Counted from the first letter of the stretch, positions 25,615-35,447 are shown. The stretch is 64,000 bases of DNA from Cryobacterium roopkundense (GCF_014200405.1 NZ_JACHBQ010000001.1:2418001-2482000), one strand, 5' to 3'. Notes: a model not told the origin generated them from the sequence alone. Numbers and translations are program-made.

Positions 25615-26148
25615 ATGACCTCTATGTCACCGCCCGGACCGCTCGACGCCCTCCGGGTGGTGGCGCATCCGCTTCGCTTGCGCCTGCTGTCACTCCTCAC
25701 GGGTGAGAGCCTCAGTGCTTCCGAGGCGGCACGCGCCCTCGGCGAGACGCAGGCGAACGTCTGCTACCACCTGCGCCGGCTGGCCCAGGCCGGCCTGGTC
25801 GATCTCGTCGAGGAAACCCGCGTGCGCGGTGGCGCTGCGAAGCGGTACCGTCACAACCCGCTCAGCGGGTCGACCCTGGTAGCAGGCGCTGACGACGCGA
25901 CCACGGCGCTGCTCGGCACGCTCTCCGGTGAACTCGCCCGCCGTTCGACCCTCGCCACGGGCGCGCAGCTCGCGTTCACAGATGCCGAGGTGTGGGTCTC
26001 CCCGGACGCCTGGGCCCGAATCCAATCACTCGCCCGAGAACTCGGCACGCTCGTGCACGACGAAGCGCGGGCCCGCGACGCCGGGCTCATCCATCTCGGC
26101 GCCACTCTCGCAGTCTTTCCCATGCGGGCGACGACGGCGATGTCATGA
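25615..26148 (+). CDS. ArsR-family winged-helix regulator
   Basis: 177 residues. ARALGETQANVCYHLRRLAQAGLV is the recognition region of an ArsR/HTH_20-type protein (the string is given here in two parts: ARALGETQANVC and YHLRRLAQAGLV). It lacks the metal-binding Cys pair. Its stop overlaps the MFS start (ATGA), so the two form an operon; ArsR-MFS pairs of this kind are usual for export genes. Confidence 0.82.
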   Translation: MTSMSPPGPLDALRVVAHPLRLRLLSLLTGESLSASEAARALGETQANVCYHLRRLAQAGLVDLVEETRVRGGAAKRYRHNPLSGSTLVAGADDATTALLGTLSGELARRSTLATGAQLAFTDAEVWVSPDAWARIQSLARELGTLVHDEARARDAGLIHLGATLAVFPMRATTAMS

Positions 26149-27581
26149 CCCGGGCAGGCGCCTACCGGGATGTCTTCCTGCTACCCGGTGCCGCCCGGGT
26201 GTTCCTACCGGCTCTGGTCGGTCGGCTCTCGTTTGCGATGGTCACTCTCGCCCTGCTCTTCGCCGTGCAGTCCAGCACCGGTTCCTTCGCGCTCGCCGGA
26301 GCAGCGACCGGTGCGTTCGGACTGGCCAACGTGCTGGCCTCGCCATATCGGGCACGACTTGTGGATCGGCGGGGACAGCGCGTCATTCTGAGGGCGCTCG
26401 TGGTCGCGTACGCGATCGGGCTCTGCGCTCTTGCGGCTCTCACCGCCACACCAGATGCTGGCGGCTGGGCCGTCGTCCTGCTGGCCGCCGCCACGGGACT
26501 CTTCCCGCCGCCGCTCGGCGCAGCGATGCGAGTGGTGTGGGGCAGGATCTGCCCGACGCCCGCGCTGCGTATTCGGGCCTACAGCGTGGACGCCGTCTGT
26601 GAGGAGCTGCTCTTCACGACGGGGCCACTGCTCGCCGCCGGCATCATCACGATCTGGTCGGCGCCAGCGGCCCTCCTGCTGACCGCCGGAGTCGCCATCG
26701 TCGGCACGGTCGGTATGACGAGCAGCACCGCCTCCCTCGCCCAGCCCACCGTCACGGTCGCCCCGCCGGTGCACGCCCGCCCCCTGCGACAACGCAGTTT
26801 CTTTGCCGTGCTGGTGGCCCTGCTCGGGGTCGGGGTCGTTCTCGGGGTCGTCGAGGTCGCGGCTCCCGCCTTCGCCGATTCCCTGGGTTCCGTGGGCTTG
26901 GCCGGCGTGCTGCTGGCAGCCTTCGCCACCGGTAGCGCATTCGGCGGGCTGCTCTACGGTCACCGCGACTGGAGTGGGCCACTCTCCCGCCGCCTGATCG
27001 CCCTGGGGCTGGGCATGGCGCTGTTCTGCGCCCTGCTCGCGCTTGCTCCGAGTGTGGTCTTCGTGGGTTTCGGCCTCGCCGCGGTGGGATTCTTCCTGGC
27101 ACCTTCCCTGATTACCGGCTACCTCCTGGCCGACAGCCTCACCGGCCCCGAGGTTCGCACCGAGGCCGCGAGTTGGATCAACACCGCCGTCAACACGGGT
27201 GCCGCACTGGCCGCCGCCGGCGCGGGGCTGGCCGTCGACACGTCATCCACGACGGCTGCCTTCCTGTTGGGTGCGGGCGGAGCGCTCGCCTGCTTGACCG
27301 CGGCGGCCCCCATTCTGGTGAAGCGAGGCTTCCCCGCGCCCTCCCCCGCGCGTTCAGGAGAACCAGCGTCGCTCCTCCGGCAAACGCCCGAGGGCGATCA
27401 TCACCCGATAGGCCACAACGGAGACCACGAGCCCCCCGACGATGACACCGACACCGGCCGGGGTGTTGTACGCGAAGGCAGCCTCCGGCCTGGTCGCGAG
27501 CAGAGCCAGAATGATCCACGGTGCCGCGACCCCGAGCCTGGCCGCATTCACGATCCACGATTGCCGGGCCTCGACCTCTGA
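26145..27581 (+). CDS. MFS transporter with an extended C-terminal tail
   Basis: 478 residues. The first about 400 form a 12-segment MFS protein (LYRARLVDRRG-type loop near residue 65). The normal end of the family would be near 27350, but no stop codon occurs until 27581. The last about 75 residues are polar and come from the antisense strand of the tadB 3' end. The overlap of 228 bp is convergent. Either the stop was lost when this block was placed next to tadB, or a sequencing error hides it. Confidence 0.75.
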   Translation: MTRAGAYRDVFLLPGAARVFLPALVGRLSFAMVTLALLFAVQSSTGSFALAGAATGAFGLANVLASPYRARLVDRRGQRVILRALVVAYAIGLCALAALTATPDAGGWAVVLLAAATGLFPPPLGAAMRVVWGRICPTPALRIRAYSVDAVCEELLFTTGPLLAAGIITIWSAPAALLLTAGVAIVGTVGMTSSTASLAQPTVTVAPPVHARPLRQRSFFAVLVALLGVGVVLGVVEVAAPAFADSLGSVGLAGVLLAAFATGSAFGGLLYGHRDWSGPLSRRLIALGLGMALFCALLALAPSVVFVGFGLAAVGFFLAPSLITGYLLADSLTGPEVRTEAASWINTAVNTGAALAAAGAGLAVDTSSTTAAFLLGAGGALACLTAAAPILVKRGFPAPSPARSGEPASLLRQTPEGDHHPIGHNGDHEPPDDDTDTGRGVVREGSLRPGREQSQNDPRCRDPEPGRIHDPRLPGLDL

Positions 27582-28217
27582 GCGGATGGCGGCATCCTGC
27601 CGAAGCCACGCGGCCAGGTTTCGCAGAACCAGCGTCACATCGCTACCGCCCACCTCCCTGGCCATACGCAGGGTTTCCAGAATGCGGTCGGCGATCGGAT
27701 CCGCCAGCCCACGCTTGAGCTCGTCCAGGCAATAGGTGAAGTTGCCCGTGGCTCGATACTCGCGTTCGAATTGAGCGAACGCGCTGCGGATCGGAGCCGG
27801 CCCCGAGATGGCAAGACTGCTGACGCTGTCGGGCAGCGCGAGCCCGGACCGCAGGGCCGAGACGAGGTGATCGACCACGTCGGGCCACACCGTGCGGTTG
27901 GCCCGACGCCGCGCTCTCGCACGCCACGACACGATCAGGCCCGGCAGGACTGCACCGACGAGGGCTGCAACCACCGTGAGCGCACTTACAGCGAAGATTC
28001 CCTGAACCAGTCCGGCCGCTCCCAGACCCACCGTGACGGAGGCGGCGGCAAAGACGCCCACCGGCACCGACCCGAGGCCGGCCTGAGCGAGGTGCGCACG
28101 CATTCGTCCAGGGAGGGTGGGGCTGCCACTCCGAGGCTTCGTGCCGGCCGGCCACAGGAGCGGCGACACGACGAGCAGAAGACCCGCACCGAGCAGGCAG
28201 CCAAGCACTAGCGTCAT
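27354..28217 (-). CDS. tadB: TadB, type II secretion F-family protein
   Basis: 287 residues. N-terminal transmembrane pair, then the T2SSF domain (WPDVVDHLVSALRSGLALPD) and two C-terminal helices, ending GRLPEERRWFS, complete. It is the inner-membrane partner of TadC and the TadA ATPase. ATG overlaps the tadA stop (ATGA). The expected next gene, tadC, lies 4.9 kb away after four unrelated genes. Confidence 0.9.
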   Translation of the reverse strand: MTLVLGCLLGAGLLLVVSPLLWPAGTKPRSGSPTLPGRMRAHLAQAGLGSVPVGVFAAASVTVGLGAAGLVQGIFAVSALTVVAALVGAVLPGLIVSWRARARRRANRTVWPDVVDHLVSALRSGLALPDSVSSLAISGPAPIRSAFAQFEREYRATGNFTYCLDELKRGLADPIADRILETLRMAREVGGSDVTLVLRNLAAWLRQDAAIRSEVEARQSWIVNAARLGVAAPWIILALLATRPEAAFAYNTPAGVGVIVGGLVVSVVAYRVMIALGRLPEERRWFS

Positions 28218-29446
28218 GCGGAGCCCTGCCTCAGAATCGTCGCGGGATCGAGGCCGCTGGCCCGGAACTTGGCGAGCTTGGTGGGGTGCCCTCCGGTCGG
28301 TTCGAGGTGCCCGTGCGTCGAGAGGAACAACGGGCTGGCCTCGATCATCGCCCCGGAGAGCAGACCGCTCGGTGCAATGATCTCTGTCACCCGGCGGTGC
28401 CCATGTCGATCGATCTCGCAGTGCACGACGATGTCGATGCACCCCGCCACGGTGGGCAACACAAAAGATGAGTCAATATTGCGACCGGCCAGTAGGGGAA
28501 GGGTCGAGAGTTTGGCGAGAGCGTCACGGGCACTGTTCGCGTGAATCGAGCACATGCCAGGCAGCCCGCTGTTCAGGGCAATGAGCAGGTCGAGGCTCTC
28601 CGCCTCCCGCACCTCGCCCACGATCAGGCGGTCCGGCCGCATGCGCAGGGATTCCTTGATGAGGCGCCGCAGCGTGATCTCGCCAGTGCCCTCGAGACTC
28701 GGCTGCCGGCACTGCATGGCCACCACGTCGCGAGAGCTCAGATCGAGTTCGAAGGTCTCCTCCACCGTGACGATGCGTTCCGTCGGCCGGGTCGCCGACA
28801 GGAGGGCGTTGAGCATCGTGGTCTTACCCGTCTGGGTTGCACCAGACACCAGAATGTTTTGACCGCTCAGCACGCAAATGCGCAGGAACTCCGCCGCCTG
28901 GCCGGTGAGCGAGCCGAGGGCCACGAGTTGAGTCAAATCGTGGATGCGTCGGGTGAATTTGCGAATATTCACCGCCCAGTACTTTCGCGTGATGTCTGGT
29001 ATCACCACGTGCAGCCGAGACCCGTCGGGCAAGGACGCGTCAACGAACGGACTCGACAGGTCGACACGGCGACCGGATGCCTGCAGCATCCGTTCGACCA
29101 GGTCGCGCACTTCGCGTTCGGTGAGCATCATGCTGGTGAGCTCGGGAACGCCGTCCCGCGCCACGAAAACCCGTTCCGGTCCGTTGATCCAGACTTCTTC
29201 GACGTCGGGATCGTCGAGGTAGGGCTGCAGCGCGCCGAACCCGGTCAGCGATGCGACTACCTCACGAGTCGCCTGGTGCTCGTCGGGGATCAGCGGCATC
29301 GACCCACCGAGGGCACGTTCGGTGTAGCGTCTCACCTCGTCGCGCACGTATTGTTCCGCGAGCACATTATCCGCGGCCAGGTCGACGCCATCGCGGCGCA
29401 CACGCAGTCGTACCTGCTCGGTAATAATTCGAACGGCCTCAGTCAT
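28214..29446 (-). CDS. tadA: TadA/CpaF-family secretion ATPase
   Basis: 410 residues. Walker A is SGATQTGKTTMLNALL near residue 208. The Asp and His boxes typical of type II/IV secretion ATPases follow (IVTVEETFELDL, MRPDRLIVGEVRE, and CSIHANSARDAL). It powers Flp pilus assembly at the cytoplasmic membrane. Complete and in frame, heading the leftward tad operon. Confidence 0.93.
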   Translation of the reverse strand: MTEAVRIITEQVRLRVRRDGVDLAADNVLAEQYVRDEVRRYTERALGGSMPLIPDEHQATREVVASLTGFGALQPYLDDPDVEEVWINGPERVFVARDGVPELTSMMLTEREVRDLVERMLQASGRRVDLSSPFVDASLPDGSRLHVVIPDITRKYWAVNIRKFTRRIHDLTQLVALGSLTGQAAEFLRICVLSGQNILVSGATQTGKTTMLNALLSATRPTERIVTVEETFELDLSSRDVVAMQCRQPSLEGTGEITLRRLIKESLRMRPDRLIVGEVREAESLDLLIALNSGLPGMCSIHANSARDALAKLSTLPLLAGRNIDSSFVLPTVAGCIDIVVHCEIDRHGHRRVTEIIAPSGLLSGAMIEASPLFLSTHGHLEPTGGHPTKLAKFRASGLDPATILRQGSA

Positions 29447-29484
29447 GGCTGAATGATGCCCTGATTTCTACAATCCCGTCAAAG

Positions 29485-29493
29485 TTATCCACA
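29485..29493 (+). promoter_or_regulatory. DnaA-box-like site TTATCCACA upstream of tadA
   Basis: A perfect DnaA-box nonamer 39 bp before the tadA start, in the short gap between tadA and soxG. Matches the one before tadC. Confidence 0.4.
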
Positions 29494-29521
29494 GGTGCCC
29501 GTTCGACCGGGAGCCGTGCTG

Positions 29522-30127
29522 TCAGTCGTTGGCCGCCGGATCCGACGCCGCGTCGACCAGCCAGTCGGCCAGGTACCGGGCAAAGGAACTCCGAACCAGG
29601 ATCTCGATAGCCCCTCTCTCTCTCGCGAGCAGCACGACGATTGTCTGGGCGAGGTGGCTCTGCAGAGCGCTTCCGTCGGGGAATGCGTCAGGGTGCATAT
29701 CGATCGCCGTGCCCTTGGCCAGCAGCCCGGCGGCATCTCCGGTGACGAGCACGGAGACACGCTGGCCTGACTGGTCCACGATGGCAGCACGCGTACCGGC
29801 CAGGACACGGCGGAGGCGCTCTTCGAGCCCGGGGCCCCCACGTGTCGCCGGATCGGTGCTGGTGTCGATGACGAGCCACTCATCGGGACCGAGCCAAACA
29901 ACCGACGCCACCTCGCTCGAGGAAAACGTGCAGGCCCGTGTGGGCAAGGCCTGGCCCAGCTCGGTGGCGACGAGGTGCACCTCGTCCGCGGCCAGGCGCA
30001 GGTTGAGGTGTCGCGCAAGCGGCAGGGAGCGAATCTGTGTCACCGAATTCGATACGGCCGCAAACGCCCCGGCATGGCCGTCCAGCGGATTGCGCGCCAC
30101 GAGGGTATCCAGTTGAGTGTCATCCAT
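29522..30127 (-). CDS. soxG: Sarcosine oxidase gamma subunit
   Basis: 201 residues. SoxG of the heterotetrameric enzyme, located against SoxA. The pattern LGPDEWLVID and the DQSGQRVSVLVTG segment match the gamma subunit. ATG 30127 or GTG 30130, both with AAGGAG upstream; the start overlaps the soxA stop. Last gene of soxBDAG. Confidence 0.88.
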   Translation of the reverse strand: MDDTQLDTLVARNPLDGHAGAFAAVSNSVTQIRSLPLARHLNLRLAADEVHLVATELGQALPTRACTFSSSEVASVVWLGPDEWLVIDTSTDPATRGGPGLEERLRRVLAGTRAAIVDQSGQRVSVLVTGDAAGLLAKGTAIDMHPDAFPDGSALQSHLAQTIVVLLARERGAIEILVRSSFARYLADWLVDAASDPAAND

Positions 30128-32984
30128 CACGTCGGACTCCTTCAGGGTCAAATAGCACGTGGCTCCCCAGCGTCACCGGTACGAGCCGGCCGTCGACGAC
30201 CGCATTGAGCCTCTCGCCGTGCCGGGAATGGCCTCCGTTCACGAAGGCCAGCGCGAAGGTGCGCCCCAACGCGGCGCTCCGGTAGCTCGACGAGACGAAT
30301 CCGTGCATCGGAACGGGCACCTGCTGCAGGGAATCCGCCACGACCAACTGTGTTCCCTCCGGCAGGAGGGTTTTGGGATCATCGGGCAGTACCCCGACCA
30401 GCTGCGGACGGGTGGGATCGTTGTTGGCGATCCGGGCGAACGATCTCTTACCGATGAAATCAAGCTTCTTCTTGGAGACAACCCAGGACATGCCGAGGTC
30501 CTGCGGCGTCATCGTTCCGTCCGTGTCCTGCCCGATGATCGGGTAGCCCTTCTCCGCCCGCAGAACATGCATGGTTTCGGTGCCGTAGGGAGTCAGGTCG
30601 TGCCACTGGCCCGCATCGTAGATGCGCTCCCAGAGGGCCAGCCCGTACCAGCTCATCGCGCTCACCTCGTAGGCCAGTTCGCCGGAGAAACTCACGCGCG
30701 CAAGCCGGACCGGCACACCGTCCAACTCCGTGTCACGCCAGGTCATGAACGGAAAGGCCTCGTTGGACGTGTCCACATCGGGAAACAGCCCTCCAATGAG
30801 ACTCCGTGACTTCGGCCCCACCACCGGAAATGTCACCCACTGTTCGGTGACCGACGCGAGGTGCACCCGAAGATGCGGCCATTCAGTTTGCAGCCACTCC
30901 TCCATCCAGTCCAGTACTTTTGCTGCGCCACCCGTCGTCGTGTACACGAGGAAGCGGTCGTCCGCCAGGCGCAGCACTGTCCCGTCGTCGATCACCATGC
31001 CGTCGACGCCACACATCACGCCGTACCGAATAGAACCCACCTTGAGGGAGCTCATCAAATTTGTGTAGAGCATGTCGAGAAACGCGCCCGCGTCCGCTCC
31101 CTGCACATCGATCTTGCCGAGCGTCGTGCCATCGAGCATGCCGACACCCGAGCGCACCGCGCTGCATTCACGCAGCACGGCCGCCGCCATGTCCTCACTG
31201 GCCTTCGGGTAGAACCAGGGCCGCCTCCACTGCCCCACGTCCTCGAACCGCGCGCCGTGTTCGACATGCCAGTCGTGCACACTGGTCACGCGAACGGGGT
31301 CGAACAGGTCCCCGCGGTTTCGTCCGGCCAGCGTCGCGAAGGCCACGGGTGTGTACGGCGGGCGGAATTTTGTTGTACCCAGCTCCGCGATGGGCCGCCC
31401 GAGGAGGACCGCCGCGATTCCGGAGGCGATGACACCGGAGGTCTTCCCCTGATCGTGTGCGGTCCCGATCGTGGTGTATCGCTTGATGTGCTCGACAGAG
31501 TGCATGCCCGCTCCGATGGCACGAGAGATATCGGCCACGGTCGCGTCCCGTTGCAGGTCGACGAAGTGCGTGTGCAGAGTCGCCGCCGGTCCGGACGGCA
31601 CAAACCAGAGCACGAGCCCCGGCCGCGCGTCGCTGTCACCGGATTCGCTGCCCCTGGCCACGACGGGCTCTCCCGCCCCACCCCCGAGCTCGTCCACCAG
31701 ACCCTCGGCAACCACGCGCGCGTCGTTCAACACATCGGTCAGGGAGAAATGTCCGCCGGCCGATCCCACCACGGCCAGGCCTCTCACCGGCGAACTCGGG
31801 AGAAAAGCCCCGAGCGCGGCGACGTAGGCCAGGCTGCCACCGGCCTGGCTGTAGAGATGGACGGCGGGGTTCCAGCCGCCGCTGACCAGGAGGGTATCCG
31901 CTGCCACCCGAGTGGACACGCCGACATGCCCTTCCCCGAGGGGCGCGAACGACACTCCGCAGACGCGATCGTCGCCATCCGTCCCCGTCACGACGCTGCC
32001 CGGGTGCACCGGAATGCCGCGTTCGGCCGCGCCATCCAGCCACTCCGCCGCGATCACCCGCCGGGCATCGATGATGCCCACGACCGGCACGCCGGAATCG
32101 TGCAGCTCGAATGCTGCCGTGTAGGCGCTGTCGTTCGTGGTGAAGACGCACGCGGCGCTGCCGACGCGAACGGCGTAACGGTTGAGGAACGTGCGCGCCG
32201 CATGGGCGAGCATGATCCCCGGCCTGTCGTTGTCTGCAAACACCACGGGACGTTCGTGCGCCCCGGTCGCGACAACGGTCTGCAACGCCCGGATGCGACA
32301 CACTCTCTGGCGAAGGGACCCGGATGGCGAATCCGTGCCGAGGTGATCCGTGCGTCGCTGCACGGCGAGCGCCAGCCCGTCGTCGTAGACACCGAACACC
32401 GTCGTCCGCTGCAGGTGCGTGACCCGGTCGTTACCGCGGAGTTCCTCCACCAGTCGTTCTGCCCAGAGCGGTCCCGGCACGTCGTTGATCAGTTGTCGGC
32501 TGCCCAGCAGGCTTCCCCCTGCCTCAGACTGTTCGTCCACGAGGGCCACTCGGAGGCCCGCACGGGCGGCCGTGATCGCCGCGACCAGCCCGGCCGGCCC
32601 TGATCCGACAACGAGCACGTCCACGTGCAGATGCACAGAGTCGTAGCGGGCGGGGTCGACCACGTCGGCCAGTTTTCCTTGGCCGGGCACGCCGTGGGCC
32701 ACCAACCCCGGGCAGAGCTCCGTGGTAGCCGCAAGCTGCATGGGATCGGGAAACGGAGCGTCAATCTGCACGACACCGCTGGGGTCTTCGGCGCCTGCGG
32801 CGGCGATCCCGCGGCTTCGTCCGAATTTAATGCTGCTGGTGACGGAATGCACTCCAGCCGCAAGCAATGCCGAGCCGAGGGTGTCGCCCCGGTATCCCTG
32901 CAACTGGACCCCGTTGTAGAGAAACGGGATGACGACGCCGCGTTCGACTCGACCGCCGTCGGGTGCTCGGAATGGCTGGCTCAT
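30120..32984 (-). CDS. soxA: Sarcosine oxidase alpha subunit
   Basis: 954 residues, the usual size. The N-terminal 2Fe-2S-ferredoxin-like fold (about 10-95) is followed by an NAD-binding Rossmann motif, VDVLVVGSGPAGLVAA. The C-terminal third is a GcvT-type aminomethyltransferase domain that binds tetrahydrofolate and forms 5,10-methylene-THF from the methyl group removed from sarcosine. Overlaps soxD and soxG, consistent with a single operon. Confidence 0.93.
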   Translation of the reverse strand: MSQPFRAPDGGRVERGVVIPFLYNGVQLQGYRGDTLGSALLAAGVHSVTSSIKFGRSRGIAAAGAEDPSGVVQIDAPFPDPMQLAATTELCPGLVAHGVPGQGKLADVVDPARYDSVHLHVDVLVVGSGPAGLVAAITAARAGLRVALVDEQSEAGGSLLGSRQLINDVPGPLWAERLVEELRGNDRVTHLQRTTVFGVYDDGLALAVQRRTDHLGTDSPSGSLRQRVCRIRALQTVVATGAHERPVVFADNDRPGIMLAHAARTFLNRYAVRVGSAACVFTTNDSAYTAAFELHDSGVPVVGIIDARRVIAAEWLDGAAERGIPVHPGSVVTGTDGDDRVCGVSFAPLGEGHVGVSTRVAADTLLVSGGWNPAVHLYSQAGGSLAYVAALGAFLPSSPVRGLAVVGSAGGHFSLTDVLNDARVVAEGLVDELGGGAGEPVVARGSESGDSDARPGLVLWFVPSGPAATLHTHFVDLQRDATVADISRAIGAGMHSVEHIKRYTTIGTAHDQGKTSGVIASGIAAVLLGRPIAELGTTKFRPPYTPVAFATLAGRNRGDLFDPVRVTSVHDWHVEHGARFEDVGQWRRPWFYPKASEDMAAAVLRECSAVRSGVGMLDGTTLGKIDVQGADAGAFLDMLYTNLMSSLKVGSIRYGVMCGVDGMVIDDGTVLRLADDRFLVYTTTGGAAKVLDWMEEWLQTEWPHLRVHLASVTEQWVTFPVVGPKSRSLIGGLFPDVDTSNEAFPFMTWRDTELDGVPVRLARVSFSGELAYEVSAMSWYGLALWERIYDAGQWHDLTPYGTETMHVLRAEKGYPIIGQDTDGTMTPQDLGMSWVVSKKKLDFIGKRSFARIANNDPTRPQLVGVLPDDPKTLLPEGTQLVVADSLQQVPVPMHGFVSSSYRSAALGRTFALAFVNGGHSRHGERLNAVVDGRLVPVTLGSHVLFDPEGVRRDG

Positions 32985-33259
32985 GGAATCACCGGCGCTT
33001 TCTCATCGAGTGCGTAGACGGCCAGGAAGCGATACGTTGTCGTGTCCCGCACCGCGTTGAACCAGCGTCGACACCCGGCCGAGTGCATCCAGCGTTCCCG
33101 GAAGGCGCCCTTCGTGTTGTCGCGGAAGAAGACGTAGTGCGCCCACTGCTCATCCGACAGGTCGAGGGAGTTCTCCGGATAGGGCACATGGGCCTGGCCT
33201 CCGTAGGAGAAGTCGACCTCTTCGCGTGGGCCACACCACGGGCATTCAATGAGCTGCAT
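32981..33259 (-). CDS. soxD: Sarcosine oxidase delta subunit
   Basis: 92 residues. IECPWCGPREEVDFSYGGQA is the zinc-binding start of SoxD, followed by WMHSAGCRRWFNAVRDTTT. It contacts SoxA in the tetramer. The stop overlaps the soxA start. Confidence 0.93.
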   Translation of the reverse strand: MQLIECPWCGPREEVDFSYGGQAHVPYPENSLDLSDEQWAHYVFFRDNTKGAFRERWMHSAGCRRWFNAVRDTTTYRFLAVYALDEKAPVIP

Positions 33260-33284
33260 GGGAATCCTTCTGGTCTGGTGAGCT

Positions 33285-34535
33285 TTAGTGGGCGACGGCG
33301 GCTGCGCCGTGCTCGTCGACGAGGTGGCCCGTCACAAACCGGTCGAGGCCGAACGGCTTGACCAATTCGTGCGGCGAGCCGGTGGCGATGGTGTGGGCGA
33401 ACACATCGCCGACCCCGGGGGTAGCTTTGAACCCGCCTGTGCCCCACCCGCAGTTCAGGAACAGGTTTTCGTAGGGTGTCAGACCGACGATGGGAGAGGC
33501 ATCCGGTGTCACGTCCACGACTCCGCCCCAGGTGCGCAGCAGGTGTGCGCGGGCGAAAACGGGGAAGAGTTCGACCGCCGCGGCCATCTGGCGCTCGATG
33601 ATGTGGAAGGACCCGCGCTGACCGTACCCGGTATAGGCATCGACACCGGCGCCCATCACCAGCTCGCCCTTATGGGCCTGGGAAACGTAGACGTGCACGG
33701 CGTTTGACATCACGATCGTGGGGTGGACCGGTTCGAGCAGCTCAGAAACCAGCGCCTGCAAGGGATGACTCTGGATGGGAACGCGGATGCCGAGGGTGTC
33801 GGTCAGGGTAGACGTGTGGCCCGCCGCCGCGAGTGCCACGCTGCCGGCCCCGATGTCGCCGCGGTTGGTGCGAACACCCACCACGCGATCACCCTCCGTC
33901 AGAAATCCGGTGACTTCGGTGTCTTGAATGAGATGCACACCCGCTTGGCTGACGCGACGGGCGAACGCCCAGCCCACGTAGTCGTGCTTGGCGATGCCGG
34001 CCCGCGGCTGGTAGGTGGCCCCGAGTATGGGGTAGCGAATGTCAGAGGAGATGTTCACAATGGGGCACAACTCCCGAACTCTCTCGGTGTCCACCCATTC
34101 GGCGTCGATCCCGTTGAGCTTGTTTGCCTCCACCCTGCGGTGCGAGTCACGCACGTCCTGCTGGGTGTGTGCGAGGTTGAGCACGCCGCGCTGGCTGAAC
34201 AGAATGGGGTAGTCCAGGTCTTCCTCGAGCCCTTCCCACAGCTTGAGCGAGTGCTCATAGATGGCCGCGCTGGCGTCCCACAGGTAGTTGGACCGAATCA
34301 GGGTGGTGTTCCGGGCCATGTTGCCTCCCGCCAGCCATCCCCGCTCGATCACGGCGATGTTGGTAATGCCGTGATTTTTCACCAGGTAATGGGCCGTGGC
34401 CAGCCCATGCCCACCGCCACCGACGATCACCACGTCGTAGTTGCGCTTGGGAATGGGGTTCTCCCAGAGGAAGTCCGGGTGCTCCGGCAGTTCGGATCCC
34501 GGTGTGGCGGGCTGTCCAGCCGTCTTCGCGACCAC
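33285..34535 (-). CDS. soxB: Sarcosine oxidase beta subunit
   Basis: 416 residues. N-terminal FAD-binding motif [16 protein letters not shown], and the [15 protein letters not shown] segment of the beta subunit. It carries the flavin site where sarcosine is oxidised to glycine and formaldehyde equivalents. First gene of the leftward soxBDAG operon, divergent from the GntR gene with a palindrome in the gap. Confidence 0.93.
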   Translation of the reverse strand: MVAKTAGQPATPGSELPEHPDFLWENPIPKRNYDVVIVGGGGHGLATAHYLVKNHGITNIAVIERGWLAGGNMARNTTLIRSNYLWDASAAIYEHSLKLWEGLEEDLDYPILFSQRGVLNLAHTQQDVRDSHRRVEANKLNGIDAEWVDTERVRELCPIVNISSDIRYPILGATYQPRAGIAKHDYVGWAFARRVSQAGVHLIQDTEVTGFLTEGDRVVGVRTNRGDIGAGSVALAAAGHTSTLTDTLGIRVPIQSHPLQALVSELLEPVHPTIVMSNAVHVYVSQAHKGELVMGAGVDAYTGYGQRGSFHIIERQMAAAVELFPVFARAHLLRTWGGVVDVTPDASPIVGLTPYENLFLNCGWGTGGFKATPGVGDVFAHTIATGSPHELVKPFGLDRFVTGHLVDEHGAAAVAH

Positions 34536-34558
34536 GTGGGGTCCCTTCTGTCATCCAA

Positions 34559-34570
34559 CTGATATATCAG
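34559..34570. promoter_or_regulatory. Palindrome CTGATATATCAG, candidate GntR operator
   Basis: A perfect 12-bp palindrome between the divergent soxB and gntR genes, close to the soxB start. A related half, CTGATATATGTCGG, lies at 40955-40968 before the dimethylglycine oxidase-like gene. Binding by the adjacent FCD-type GntR protein is inferred. Confidence 0.6.
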
Positions 34571-34643
34571 GCTTGCGTCGAATAGTATGGGCTCCTCCGG
34601 CACGGTGTCAACACGCCGTCGTCATCCGAGCAGAGGGGCCACC

Positions 34644-35312
34644 ATGGCAGGCAACACGGAGGTTCGGCCCCACGATGCGGCCGGCTCACTCGCCGATCGC
34701 GCGTACGCGGTACTGCGTGATCGCCTCATCGTGCTGGACATCGCCCCAGGCTCTCCCATCAACGACGAACGCGTCGGCACAGAGTTGGGCCTGGGCCGCA
34801 CGCCGGTTCGAGAGGCACTGAAGCGCCTCGAAGCCGATCATCTGGTGGCCGCGTATTCCCGGCGCGGCACATTCGCGACACCGGTCGACATCACCGATCT
34901 GGCCGAAATTTCGGAGATACGCGAACGCCTGGAGCCCCTCGCTGCTTCCCGGGCCGCCCGATTGGCGAGCCCTGCGACCCGCGCCGAGTTGCGTGCCCTC
35001 GCCGACACGCTGGAAGAGCGGGGACTCCAGTCGGGCGACCCACGGGACGCGATGCGCTATGACATGCAGGTGCACCGCAGCATCTACAGCGCTTCCGGCA
35101 GCCGCCACCTCGAGGACACTCTCGTTCGTTACGACAATCTGGCAACGCGCATCTGGTGCGTGGTACTCGACCGGCTTCCCTCCGTGAGCGAGCACGTGGT
35201 GGAGCACATCCACTTGCTGCGGCTCATAGCGGATGGCCATGCCGACGCCGCAGAGGCGGCAGCGCGGCAGCACGTCGTGGAATTCGAAAGACTCATCCGC
35301 AGCGTGCTCTGA
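34644..35312 (+). CDS. GntR-family regulator (FCD/FadR subfamily)
   Basis: 222 residues. N-terminal winged helix with ERVGTELGLGRTPVREALKR. C-terminal all-helical FCD domain with the metal-binding His/Asp residues (MRYDMQVHRSIYSASGSRHL). ATG at 34644 with AGAGGGG upstream. Divergent from soxBDAG, so probably its repressor, released by a methylated amine or one of its breakdown products. Confidence 0.87.
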   Translation: MAGNTEVRPHDAAGSLADRAYAVLRDRLIVLDIAPGSPINDERVGTELGLGRTPVREALKRLEADHLVAAYSRRGTFATPVDITDLAEISEIRERLEPLAASRAARLASPATRAELRALADTLEERGLQSGDPRDAMRYDMQVHRSIYSASGSRHLEDTLVRYDNLATRIWCVVLDRLPSVSEHVVEHIHLLRLIADGHADAAEAAARQHVVEFERLIRSVL

Positions 35313-35417
35313 CCTCCAGCGCGCCCTGAACTTCAGCCGAGGAATCCGTTCCACGAGTCCACCATGTTTCGGGCAGATCAGCGTTTCGCGCCAATTGGCC
35401 CGATCCGGCCTTTTTGC

Positions 35418-35447
35418 TTGACAGCACTGCAGATATCGCGACATTCT
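35418..35447 (+). promoter_or_regulatory. Candidate sigma-70 promoter of the Rieske operon
   Basis: TTGACA at 35418-35423, then a spacer of 17-18 bases to CATTCT. The -10 match is weak. The leader has a TGTTGCG half similar to the operator halves near 40041 and 41043. Confidence 0.35.

Noticed and set aside
30861..32603. Long plus-strand ORF opposite soxA
   Set aside because: High-GC shadow of the sarcosine oxidase alpha gene; its translation has no recognisable domain.
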